NCBI GenBank assembly: GCA_963816795.1 | Contig: CAWFLT010000019.1 | Location: forward strand, 1-11,989 | Reading direction: 5' to 3' | Length of the DNA: 11,989 bases | Origin: CAWFLT01 sp963816795 | Lineage (GTDB): Bacteria; Acidobacteriota; Vicinamibacteria; Vicinamibacterales; SCN-69-37 | In this document: in pieces, positions 1 to 8,351 of the stretch | How positions within the stretch are numbered: position 1 is the first letter of the stretch | Layout: each line of letters starts with the position of its first letter | Notes under the pieces: generated by a model | Told to the model about the DNA's origin: nothing | Database searches by the model: none | What the model saw: the letters and a program-made list of their open reading frames with translations, nothing else | Position numbers and translations under genes: made by a program

Positions 1-4
1 CGAA

Positions 5-25
5 GGTGGCCACACTTTTGCCACC
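5..25. repeat. Short perfect hairpin at left edge
   Basis: GGTGGC at 5-10 pairs with GCCACC at 20-25 around a 9-nt loop. It lies about 40 bp before the first gene. There is no T-run behind it on the plus strand, so a classical rho-independent terminator is not supported. It could be the tail of an upstream structure cut off by the window edge. Nothing else is recognisable in bases 1-67. Confidence 0.3.
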
Positions 26-67
26 AGACTTGTCTAAGCTATTCGTGAAGGGGCGGGTCCAGAGACC

Positions 68-2177
68 ATGATGACGCCAACGCGCTCGTCCACCGCGATC
101 GCCACGTCCGCGCTCGTCTTGACTTCGGCCTGCTCGGCGTCACCGCCCAGCAGACGGCGCCGCCACCGCCTGCGGTGCCGCAAGGCCGGGGCGCGGAACC
201 TGCCGGCCGCGGCGGACAGGCGCCCTCGCGCGACAACCTCGCGCCGCCGGCCGTCGGCACGGGAAGCGTGTCCGGAGTGGTCGTCGTGGAAGGTGTGGGC
301 ACGCCAGTGCGGCGCGCGCGGGTCACCCTGACCGGGCCCGAATTGCGGGGCGGACGGACCTCGGTGACCAACGATCAGGGGCAGTTCGCGTTTTCGACGT
401 TGCCTGCCGGCCGTTTCACGATGACGGCGTCGAAGGCCGGCTACGTCGACATCTCGTACGGCGCCAAGCGGCCGGGCCGGCCCGGTACGCCGATTCAGCT
501 CGCCGAAGGACAAAAGCTCGAGAAAGCGAACATCACACTGCCCAGGGGCAGCGTCGTCACTGGCGTCGTGATCGACGAAAACGGCGAGCCGTCGCCGGGC
601 ACGGCCGTGCGTGTAATGCGCTACGTCGTGAGAACGGGCGAGCGGACGCTGCAGTCGGCCAATCAGGATCAAACCGACGACCGCGGGATGTATCGCATCT
701 ACGGACTGCAGCCTGGGGAGTACATCGTCAGCGCGGTGCCGCGGAACATGAACCTCGGCGACTTGCGGCAGACGATCATGGCGGAGATCGAAGCGGTGAT
801 GCAGCAGGCGCAGAGCGCACGCGGCGGGGGACCCGGCGGAGTGGGGGGGCCTGCCGGAGGCGGCGGCCGTGCGGGCCGAGGCGGGGGCGCAGGTATCAAC
901 AGCGTCGACATCGCGCAGGTCATGGGCGGCCGCGGCCAGCAACTGATCGACCGGGCGACGCAACTGCAGCAGCAGCTTCAGCAGGCCGAACAGGAACAAA
1001 CGGTCGCCTACGCGCCGGTGTACTACCCGGGCACCACGACGGCAGCGGGAGCCGCAAGCGTGACGCTCAGCGTCGGCGAAGAGCGCGCCGGCGTCGACTT
1101 CCAATTGCAACTGGTGGCCACCGCGAAGATCGAAGGACGGATTCAGGGGCCGGACGGCAATCCGGTCCAGGAAACGCGACTGTCGCTGGTGCCGGCAGAC
1201 AGCTCGGGGATGCCGCCGATTCCGGGCGTCGGCTCGAACATGGCGCGCGTCGATCGCGAAGGCAAGTTCACGTTCTCGAACGTGACGCCGGGTCAATATC
1301 GCGTGATGGCGCGGGCGGCCGTTCGCCCGCCCGGCGATCCAGGCGCGGCAGCCGCCGGCCGCGGGCGCGGCGGCTTCGAGGGCGGCCGTGGCGGACCAGG
1401 ACAGCCGCAGCAGGTGCTCTGGGCGTCGGCCGACGTCACCATCGCGGGGCAGAACGTCACCGATCTCGCGCTCAATCTGCAGCCCGGCATGACGATGACC
1501 GGCCGGGTGACGTTCGAGGGCTCGTCTCTCGCGCCGCCGGCGGATCTCACACGTGTCCGCGTCAACCTCACGCCACGCGGGCAGCAACAGGGATTCGAGA
1601 TGGGCGGTGTGCCGCCGGCGCAGGTCGACGCGACTGGACGCTTCACGATCACGGGCGTCGTGCCCGGCCGCTACACGCTCTCAGCGAATGCACCGGCGGG
1701 CGGCGGCGCCGGCCGAGCCGGGGCGCGCAGGCCGGCGGAGCGCCAGCCTCAGGGCAGTGGGTGCTCAAGTCAGCCATCGCCGGTGGACGTGACGTCCTCG
1801 ACTTCCCGCTCGACATCGAACCGAACCAGGATGTCGCCGCGGCGACTGTCACCTTCGGCGATCGCAGCCAGGAAGTCTCCGGCACGATTCAGGACCCGCA
1901 GGGCCGTCCGACCGCCGACTACACGATCATCATTTATCCGTCCGACAACCGGTACTGGCAGCCGCAGTCGCGCCGGATCCTCTCCGCGCGCCCCGGGACC
2001 GACGGCAAGTTCACGTTCCGCACGCTGCCGCCCGGCGACTATCGCCTCACGGCCGTGACCGACGTCGAGCCCGGCGAGTGGTTCAATCCCGACTTCCTCA
2101 GCCAGCTCGCGGCCGCGTCGATCTCCGTGCCGCTCGCCGAGGGCGAGAAGAAGACGGCGAATATTGGAGTCAGGTAG
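68..2177 (+). CDS. Exported CarboxypepD_reg-like repeat protein 1 (two frameshifts)
   Basis: Large secreted protein of beta-sandwich repeats of the carboxypeptidase-regulatory-like type common in Acidobacteriota; its function is unknown. The proposed start is ATG 68 (or 71, with AGAGA just upstream). This gives a short basic N-terminus, then a hydrophobic stretch (AIATSALVL). The frame must slip by one base around 118-127 to continue as GLLGVTAQQTAPPPP, a good signal-peptide end and proline linker. The body is open from codon 175 in frame 1. Repeated module signatures are visible: VSGVVVVEG with FAFSTLPAGRFTMTASKAGY; VTGVVIDENGEP with YRIYGLQPGEY; KIEGRIQGPDGNPV with FTFSNVTPGQY; FTITGVVPGRY. 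Gly/Arg-rich stretches (about 820-900 and 1340-1400) and a Gln-rich helical segment (about 940-1000) interrupt the modules. A second one-base loss at about 1690-1745 moves the C-terminal module (GGRDVLDFPLDIEP, FTFRTLPPGDYRL) to another frame, ending at TAG 2175. The C-terminus matches those of the genes at 6073 and 8577. An uncorrected caller would report roughly 175-2058 and 1761-2177. Confidence 0.75.
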
Positions 2178-2179
2178 AG

Positions 2180-2329
2180 AAATCGACAATCGATAATCTG
2201 CAATCTGCAATCGCAGACACATCGGCAATCGGCAATCGAGATGGGCAATCGATAATCGGCAATCGCTGATGGGCAATCTGTAATCGGTAATTGCATCGGC
2301 AATCGCTGATGGGTAATGGGGTAATGGGG
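2180..2329. repeat. ATCGGCAATC-type short-repeat tract
   Basis: An AT-richer tract beginning 3 bases after the first gene's stop, packed with variants of GGCAATCG, ATAATCGG and GCAATCTG. A 19-bp unit, ATCGGCAATCGCTGATGGG, is present perfectly at 2255-2273 and 2295-2313 (40-bp spacing), and its right end degenerates into GGTAATGGGG copies up to 2329. The base composition differs from the flanking genes. Shorter copies of the same motif occur at 8519-8562. No coding potential is credible. It is likely a dispersed intergenic repeat of unknown function. Confidence 0.7.
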
Positions 2330-2339
2330 GCGCGTCGCG

Positions 2340-2430
2340 CACCTTCTCTTCTCCGTGATCCTCTAGTTCTTCTCCGTGCCCTCGTTCTTCAGTGCCCTCG
2401 TTCTTCAACTCTTCTCCGTGGCCTCGGTAT
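2340..2430. repeat. CTTCTCCGTG / GTGCCCTCG repeat tract
   Basis: A second, unrelated repeat family between two convergent genes. CTTCTCCGTG occurs at 2348-2357, 2369-2378 and 2411-2420. The 16-mer GTGCCCTCGTTCTTCA is exactly tandem at 2376-2391 and 2392-2407. Read on the minus strand the units become CACGGAGAAG and GAACGAGGGCAC, sharing CACGGAG with the hairpin at 5932-6028. The 3' end of the minus-strand gene runs into this tract, so its last residues are repeat-derived. Confidence 0.65.
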
Positions 2431-3198
2431 TGTGCGGTTTTTGTCCAGGGACGCCCGTCCTTCTCCCTCGGCGCACTGTCCACCACACAATCAGGCACAA
2501 CACGATGACGGCGGCCACGAACGCGCCGGCGAAGAGCCAGAGCGTCGTGTAGAGGATCGACGTCGAGTCCATCGTCACGTCCATGTCGATCGGCGTTGCC
2601 GGCGCGGCGGGCGACCAGCGTCTGTTCCCAGGTCAGGATGTTGCCGCGTTCGGTCGTGCCGTTCGTCGCCGTCGAGCAGCTTCACGTTGTGAACGTGGAT
2701 GCGGCTCGGCAGGTGTAGTTTGAAGGCGACGAGCTCCGTGCCGTCCCAGTTCACTGCGCCGGGATCGCGGAACTCCGGCGCGGCCGACCGTCTGGCGGTA
2801 GCGAAGCCGCTGGGCGTCCGGGGCCAGCGCGTACGACGACCACGACAGCAGCTGCACTTCGAAAGCGTGCGGACGTCGGCGGTGTCGATCCGGACCTGAA
2901 TGAAGCGGCGGCCCTTGCGGCGCCAGGGCTGGCCGACGTTCTCGACCGTGCACCCGCTCGCCTCGAACATCGCGCGGATCTCCTGCCGATCGAGCCTCGC
3001 CGACGCCGACGGGTCGAGTGTCACGCCGCGCAGCGCGACGAGCGCCGGGATCGACGAGTCGATGACCACCGTCGCGGCGCCGTCGACGCGCAGGTACAGT
3101 TGTTCCTCGTACTCGTATTGCCGTCCGAGCGGATTGCTGCACGCCGAGGCGATCAGGACGAGCACGACCGCGGCTGCTCCGAGCACCCGAACGCGCAT
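2405..3198 (-). pseudogene. Lipoprotein-like protein with C-terminal membrane helix, multiply frameshifted
   Basis: Reading leftward from ATG 3198, the product begins MRVRVLG, then a hydrophobic run ending in LIASAC, a plausible lipobox with the cysteine as lipidation site. Next comes YEYEEQLYLRVDG, a predicted beta-rich domain (VVIDSSIPALVALRGV, FIQVRIDTADVRTL), and, after frame corrections, FEVQLLSWSSYALAP, EFRDPGAVNWDGTELVAF, HLPSRIHVHNVKLLDG, TERGNILTWEQTL and a strongly hydrophobic helix (about 2470-2560; YTTLWLFAGAFVAAVIVLCL) followed by WWTVRRGRR. The stop is the TGA at 2405-2407. Four shifts are needed: one base missing near 2862-2867, and apparent extra bases near 2778-2788, 2664-2672 and 2594-2602. 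The layout (acylated N-terminus, soluble beta domain, C-terminal anchor, basic tail) resembles LppM/DUF3153-type proteins, but this is a weak architectural resemblance, not an identification. The gene is divergent from polA. Real decay and sequencing error are both possible. Confidence 0.6.
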
Positions 3199-3203
3199 CC
3201 GCG

Positions 3204-3218
3204 CAATGATATACATTG
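3204..3218. promoter_or_regulatory. Palindromic AT-rich core between divergent start codons
   Basis: CAATG-ATATA-CATTG is a perfect inverted repeat centred in the 27-bp gap between the minus-strand ATG (3198) and the polA ATG (3226). It is the only AT-rich spot nearby and offers TATA-containing -10-like hexamers on both strands (TATACA on plus, TATATC on minus). Either use would give a very short leader, consistent with the weak Shine-Dalgarno sequences on both sides. A bidirectional promoter or an operator is inferred; no -35 was identified. Confidence 0.35.
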
Positions 3219-3225
3219 TCGAGCG

Positions 3226-5913
3226 ATGCCACGACTGTTCCTCATCGACGGCAGCTCACAGATGTATCGCGCCTACCATGCGATACGCGGCCTGACCGGA
3301 CCCGACGGCAAGTCCACGAATGCGGTCCTGGGCTTCTCGACGATGCTGCGCAAGCTGATCGCGGATCATCATCCGGAGTTCATCGGCGCGTCGTTCGACC
3401 TCGCGGGCCCGACGTTCCGTGACCAGTTGTCTGCCGACTACAAGGCGAACCGGGCCCCGATGCCGTCGGATCTCGCCGAGCAGGTGCCGCTCGTGCGCGA
3501 AGCCTGCGAGGCGCTCGGCGTGCCCGTGCTGACATTTGCCGGCTTCGAAGCGGACGACGTGATCGGCACGCTGGCCGCGCAGGCGCATGCCGCAGGCTTC
3601 TCGGTGGCGCTCGTCACCGGCGACAAGGATTTCTTTCAGCTCGTCGCGGACGGCGTTCAGGTGTACAACCCGCGCGACGAGGGCACGTGGTACGACGAAG
3701 CTGGTGTACTCGAAAAGTTCGGCGTCCGTCCCGACCAGGTGCTCGATGTGATGGCGCTGATGGGCGACAGTATCGACAACATCAAAGGCGTGCCGGGCAT
3801 CGGCGAAAAAGGCGCGCGTGAGCTGATCGCGGCCCACGGCACGCTCGAAGCGCTCATCGAGGCAGCGCCGACGCTCACACAGAAGCGCTACCGCGAGGCG
3901 TTGCTGGCCAACGTCGAGTCCGCGCGATCGAGCCGCGAGCTCGCACGGATTCGTACCGACGTGCCGGTGACGTTCGACCCCGAGGCGCTGCGCTATCGCG
4001 GCGCGACGCGCGAGCGCGCGTACGCGCTGTTCTCGTCGCTCGGCTTCCGGACGCTGGTCACAGACTTCGCGCCAACCGCGAAGACCGCGCCGCGCGACTA
4101 CGCCATCGTCGGATCGATCGAGGAGGTCGACGCGCTGGCGGCCTCGCTGCGTACGGCCGGACGCATCGGCGTGGCCCCTGTCGCCAGCGAAGGTTCGGCC
4201 GTCACCGCTTACGTCGTCGGCTGGTCGTTCTCGACGGCGCCGGGGTCGGCGCGGTACATTCCGCTGGCCCATTCGGGACTGGCGCACACGCCGAACCTCG
4301 ACGCGCGGGACGTGTTCGCACGCATCGGTCCCGTGCTGGCCGACGGATCGATCGCGAAGGTCGGGCACGACTTGAAGTTCGCGACCGTGGCAGCCGCCCG
4401 GCAGGGCGTAGAACTGCTCGGCGGCGATGTCGACACGATGGTCGAGAGCTATCTCCTCGACGCGACCCGGTCGAGCCATTCCATCGACGGCCTCGCGCTC
4501 GAGCGCGCCGGGTACAGGGCGGGCACGGAACAGGAATTGACCGGCAAAGGCGTGAAGGCCGTGGCGCTCGATGCCGTCCCGGCCGCGTCGCTGCTCGATT
4601 TCGCCGGTGAGCGCGCCGATCTTCCGCTGACGCTCGCGGACGGCCTGACGAGCGACCTCGAGCAGGCGGGCCTGACCGAGGTGTATCGCGAGCTGGAGCG
4701 GCCGCTCATTCCGGTGCTCGCGGCGATCGAACGCGCCGGCGTCCGTGTCGACACGGAGGCGCTCGCCGTGCTCGGCCGCAAGATGCAGCACGAGCTCGAC
4801 GAGCTCTGCCGGCAGATCTACGGACACGCCGGATGCGAGTTCAACATCAACTCGCCGAAGCAGCTCGCCGACATCCTGTTCGTCAAGCTGAACCTGCAGC
4901 CGTCGAAGAAGACCGGCAAGACGCGCGTCGTGTCCACGGCGCAGGATGTGCTCGAGGATCTTGCCCTCAATCACGAACTGCCGGGCATCGTCCTCAAATG
5001 GCGGAGCATTCAGAAATTGAAGGGCACGTATGTCGACGCACTGCCGGCGCTGGTCAATCCGTCGACCGGGCGGGTGCACACGACATTCAACCAGGCGGTC
5101 GCCGCGACCGGCCGGCTGAGCAGCAGCGATCCGAATTTGCAGAACATCCCGATTCGCACGCCGCTCGGCCGCGAGATCCGCGCCGCCTTCGCTGCCGACG
5201 CCGGGCACGTTTTGATCTCCGCCGACTACTCGCAGATCGAGCTGCGCGTGCTGGCGCATCTTTCCAGCGACGCGGCGCTCGTGGAAGCGTTCACACAGGG
5301 CATCGACATTCACGACAGGACGGCCGAGCGTGTGTTTGGCGCGAACAGCGGTCTTGATCCCCACGAGCTGCGGCGGCGCGCGAAGATCATCAATTACGCG
5401 CTGCTGTACGGCAAGACCGCGTTCACGCTCTCGACTGACATCGGCGTCTCCAAGCAGGCGGCGCAGGAGTTCATCGACGCCTACTTTGCCGGCTTCCCCG
5501 CGGTGCGCGTTTTCATCGACAAGACACTGGAAGATGCGCGGGCGAGCGGCGTGGTGCGCACGATCACCGGTCGTCGCCGTCTCGTGCCGGAGCTCATGAG
5601 CAAGAACGGCATGATCCGCAGCGGTGCCGAGCGCGAAACGGTGAACATGCCGATCCAGGGCGCGGCCGCCGACGTCCTCAAGAAGGCCATGATCGACGTG
5701 CACGCGAAGCTCGAGGCCTACAACGCGGGACGCCGGACGCCGACACGAATGATCCTGACCGTCCACGACGAGCTGCTGTTCGAAGCGCCTGACCAGGACG
5801 CCGACGAAGTGGCGGCCATCGTCCGCGACGTCATGCAGACGGCGTTTCCGCTCAACGTGCCGCTCGACGTCGACGTCGGCATTGGCAAGAACTGGACAGC
5901 CGCCAAACCTTGA
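3226..5913 (+). CDS. polA: DNA polymerase I (5'-nuclease + inactive 3'-5' exo + polymerase)
   Basis: An 895-residue family-A DNA polymerase of full length, acting in Okazaki fragment maturation and gap-filling repair. The ATG at 3226 is chosen because the product starts MPRLFLIDGSSQMYRAYHA, the canonical N-terminus; longer in-frame starts add an unrelated tail. Domain 1 (about 1-290) is the 5'-3' nuclease, with LIDGSS, FEADDVIGT (D110, D111), TGDKD and the helix-hairpin-helix IKGVPGIGEKGA. Domain 2 (about 300-490) has the 3'-5' exonuclease fold without its metal ligands: the DxE position reads VAPVA (316-320), the KYD position is KFA (A386), and the YxxxD position is FAGER (F459, R463). Domain 3 (about 500-895) carries motif A DYSQIELR (D667), the O-helix RRRAKIINYALLYG (R716, K720, Y724, Y728) and motif C VHDE (D848). 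Y724 replaces the Phe found in E. coli PolA (F762). The Shine-Dalgarno is weak. This is the only long gene here with no frame problem. Confidence 0.97.
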   Translation: MPRLFLIDGSSQMYRAYHAIRGLTGPDGKSTNAVLGFSTMLRKLIADHHPEFIGASFDLAGPTFRDQLSADYKANRAPMPSDLAEQVPLVREACEALGVPVLTFAGFEADDVIGTLAAQAHAAGFSVALVTGDKDFFQLVADGVQVYNPRDEGTWYDEAGVLEKFGVRPDQVLDVMALMGDSIDNIKGVPGIGEKGARELIAAHGTLEALIEAAPTLTQKRYREALLANVESARSSRELARIRTDVPVTFDPEALRYRGATRERAYALFSSLGFRTLVTDFAPTAKTAPRDYAIVGSIEEVDALAASLRTAGRIGVAPVASEGSAVTAYVVGWSFSTAPGSARYIPLAHSGLAHTPNLDARDVFARIGPVLADGSIAKVGHDLKFATVAAARQGVELLGGDVDTMVESYLLDATRSSHSIDGLALERAGYRAGTEQELTGKGVKAVALDAVPAASLLDFAGERADLPLTLADGLTSDLEQAGLTEVYRELERPLIPVLAAIERAGVRVDTEALAVLGRKMQHELDELCRQIYGHAGCEFNINSPKQLADILFVKLNLQPSKKTGKTRVVSTAQDVLEDLALNHELPGIVLKWRSIQKLKGTYVDALPALVNPSTGRVHTTFNQAVAATGRLSSSDPNLQNIPIRTPLGREIRAAFAADAGHVLISADYSQIELRVLAHLSSDAALVEAFTQGIDIHDRTAERVFGANSGLDPHELRRRAKIINYALLYGKTAFTLSTDIGVSKQAAQEFIDAYFAGFPAVRVFIDKTLEDARASGVVRTITGRRRLVPELMSKNGMIRSGAERETVNMPIQGAAADVLKKAMIDVHAKLEAYNAGRRTPTRMILTVHDELLFEAPDQDADEVAAIVRDVMQTAFPLNVPLDVDVGIGKNWTAAKP

Positions 5914-5931
5914 GAAAGAGCTTCGCGGCAT

Positions 5932-6028
5932 AACACGGGGGCACGGAGTGGCACGGGGCTCACGGGGGTTCGAACGGCTAACCGTTCCCGATCCCGTGTG
6001 CTCCGTGTGCCTCCGTGCGCCCCGTGTT
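5932..6028. repeat. Long imperfect hairpin of CACGGAG/CACGGGG units
   Basis: The left arm (5932-5977) and right arm (5982-6028) are imperfect reverse complements around the loop CTAA. The ends AACACGGGG (5932-5940) and CCCCGTGTT (6020-6028) match perfectly, as do AACGG (5973-5977) and CCGTT (5982-5986) at the loop. Each arm is itself a short direct-repeat array (GGCACGGAG, GGCACGGGG, CTCACGGGGG). It starts 19 bp after the polA stop and ends 45 bp before the next gene. A transcript would fold into a roughly 45-bp stem. It may attenuate read-through from polA, but there is no T-tract. It more resembles a dispersed palindromic repeat, and it shares CACGGAG with 2340-2430. Confidence 0.75.
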
Positions 6029-6053
6029 CTGTCGCGATGCTCCTGTTCCAGCG

Positions 6054-6062
6054 TGGAATAAT
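6054..6062 (+). promoter_or_regulatory. Possible extended -10 element
   Basis: TGG-AATAAT resembles an extended -10 (TGnTATAAT) with one mismatch. It sits 11 bp before the proposed ATG at 6073, just beyond the hairpin. No convincing -35 or Shine-Dalgarno accompanies it. If real, the message would be almost leaderless. Confidence 0.2.
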
Positions 6063-6072
6063 TGCATTCTGC

Positions 6073-8351
6073 ATGCTCTCTGCCAGGCGACTCTTGGCCG
6101 TAGTCGCGATCGCGGTGACGACGCTGTCAATCGCGCACGCTCGACAGTCCACGGCCCGCACTGTCCATCTCGAAGGTCACGTCGTCGATGCGCTGACCGG
6201 GCGCGCGGTGCGCGGTGTCGTCGTCCTGGCGAACGTGGCCGGAAGCGTCGCGCAGATCGGCCCGGCCGCGGCTTTCCTCACCGGCGAGGATGGCCGCTTC
6301 GTCTTTCGCGATCTGCCGGCCGGAACGGTGAACCTGCTCGCGTCGAAGACGGGATATCTCCATGGCGAGGGTGGGCCGTTTCGCTTACGGGGTGGCGATC
6401 GAACGGCGGACGTGCGGTTGGGATTGACGCCGGAAGGTGTCATCTCCGGCCGCATCGTCGATCAATTCGGTGAGCCGGTCGCGAACGCCAGGGTGCGAGC
6501 GGTCCCTCCGGGCGCGCGCCCGTCCGTTGGCGAACCGGCGCTGACCGACGACTCGGGCCGCTACGCGATCGCCGGCCTGGAGCGCGGTCTGTATCTTGTC
6601 CAGGCGGAAAGCTCGGCCGTCGGCGCGGCGGTCTCGTACGAATCGGTCTTCTTCCCCGCGGCGACGATCGCCGGCGACGCCACGGCGATCGAAGTCGATC
6701 CGGGCGTCGAACGGGCAGGCGCCGACATGACGGTGACGCTGCTCGTGAAACCGTCCACGTACGTCTGGAAAGAGCTCCTGTCTGATGCGCCGGACGTGGG
6801 CGTGATTGCGGGCGTCGTCAGAGACACATCGGGGCGGAGCCTCGCCTACACGTCGGTGATGCTGCGACTCGTGGACGGCGGCACGACCACGCGCATGACG
6901 AGTTCCGACAGCGAGGGCCGCTTCCAGTTCGATGGAGTGCCGCCAGGGCGCTTCGGTGTGGCCGTGCTCCGTCCGGGTTACGAATCGCCACCCAAGGCGG
7001 CCCCGGGCACCGGCGCCTGGAAGGTCATCGAACTGCGTCCCGGCCAGCGGGAACTTGGCGTCGCCATGGCGCTGGCCAAGTCAGCCTCGATTGGCGGCAG
7101 AATCCTCGATCAGTTCGGCGACCCGATCGTCGGATCGGTGGCGCTCAGGCGGGTCGGCGGCGTGATCTCGTTGCCGGGACGTCAGACACAGTCGAACGCG
7201 CGCGGCGAATACCGGATCCTCAGCATCGAAAGCGGCGATTGGATACTTTCGGTCGAGGACAATCCGTTCGGCCGCGATCTCCGGATGTCGGTCAGTCCCG
7301 ACCAGGAGCAGACGGTCGCCATGTTGCCGGTGTTCTATCCAGGTGTGCCGGAGGCGTCGCTCGCCACGACGCTGACGGTGACGGCGGGCAGCGATCTCAC
7401 CAACATGGATCTCGTCATGCGTCCCCAGCCAGTGTCCGTCATCGACGTCGATGTGGACGCAGACGGTCGCACGATTCGAGATCTGACGATTGACCGGTTG
7501 GCCCCGATGCGTGACGCACCCGTCACCCGAGCGAAGCGGTCGCCGGATGGCGCGCGGTGGTGGATCGAATCGACACCGGCGGGCCGGCACGAGATCGTCG
7601 CGTCGGCCATCGAGGTCGCGACGGACGGACCGCGCGGCGGTCTCAGATTATGGGCCACGGGCGAGATTGGCAGCGATGGCGTCACGCCGGCGTCGCTCGC
7701 GCTGGTGCTGAGGCCGGGCGGCCGCATCAGCGGGACCATCGTGCACGAAGGCGCCATTCCGGACGGCGCGGTGCGTGTGGTGCTCTCCAGCGCCGACAGT
7801 CCCCGCCCACGCGTAGCCGCACCGATCACGGAGATCGGCAGCATCGCCGGTAGCCGGCGGACGTTCACCGTCGGCAACATCGAACCGGGAAATACTTCCT
7901 GAGCGCCCTGGACGTGAAACAGACATCGACGGTCAAGTCGATCGTCATCGACGGCCGCGATGCGCAGGATCGACCGCTCGACTTCGCGCCCGGGACGGAC
8001 CTCTCGAACGTCGTCATCACGCTGACCGATCAGTTGACGCAGATCTCGGGCGCCGTGAGCTTCGACCCAATCGTCGATCCTTTCGTCACGGTGCTGGCCT
8101 TCCCCGCCGATCCGCAATTCTGGAACTGGGGCCTCCTGGACAGGCGAATGCGGATGGCGCCGGTCGGGTCCGACCGGCGCTATTCCATCCGCGGCCTTCC
8201 GCCAGGCGACTATCGAATCGCGGCGCTCGTCTCGACCGATCTCGCCGGCACCGACGGCCGCACGGGCCTGTTCAAGAAGCTGTTGCCGCGCTCATCGCTG
8301 GTCAGCCTCAAACCCGGAGAAATGCGCGTGCAGGACCTTGGAGTCAAGTAG
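6073..8351 (+). CDS. Exported CarboxypepD_reg-like repeat protein 2 (one frameshift)
   Basis: Secreted multi-module beta-sandwich protein of about 760 residues once one frame break is repaired. ATG 6073 is preferred because it gives a compact signal peptide: basic LSARR, hydrophobic LLAVVAIAVTTL, then IAHA before RQSTAR. An in-frame ATG at 6037 would only lengthen the N-region. Modules: VHLEGHVVDALTGRAVRGV with FVFRDLPAGTVNL; VISGRIVDQFGEPV with YAIAGLERGLYLV; VIAGVVRDTSGRS with FQFDGVPPGRF; IGGRILDQFGDPI with YRILSIESGDW; then a C-terminal portion with DGVTPASLALVL, GRISGTIVHEG and a last module ending FKKLLPRSSLVSL...VQDLGVK. At 7890-7893 the frame is lost (IEPGN, then TGA at 7900). One extra A in the AAA run would give PGKYFLSALDVK and continue open to TAG 8349. 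Gene callers would see 7914-8351 as a separate GTG-start ORF. It is similar along its whole length to the gene at 8577. Ligand and function are unknown; the location is probably outer surface or periplasm. Confidence 0.8.

Noticed and set aside
34..1587. 517-codon open frame antisense to the first surface-protein gene
   Set aside because: It is an Arg/Ala/His-rich shadow of a GC-rich gene. The plus strand shows repeated beta-sandwich module signatures.
1770..2498. 242-codon minus-strand frame crossing the repeat tracts
   Set aside because: Its middle is translated repeats (DYRLPISDCRLSIA-like), and its ends are shadows of neighbouring genes.
3100..3225. Upstream in-frame extension of polA
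   Set aside because: The added 42 residues are Arg/His-rich, overlap the divergent gene, and precede the canonical MPRLFLIDG start.
3256..5931. 891-codon open frame antisense to polA
   Set aside because: It mirrors the sense codon structure of a GC-rich gene, is Arg/His/Asp-rich, and shows no domain. PolA on the plus strand is unambiguous.
5965..5990. GGTTCGAAC resembling a tRNA T-loop
   Set aside because: No T-stem pairing, anticodon arm or acceptor stem fits. The motif lies within the larger palindrome at 5932-6028.
5932..6028. Rho-independent terminator for polA
   Set aside because: The stem is far longer than typical terminators and there is no T-run after it. Transcript-ending activity cannot be excluded but is not shown.
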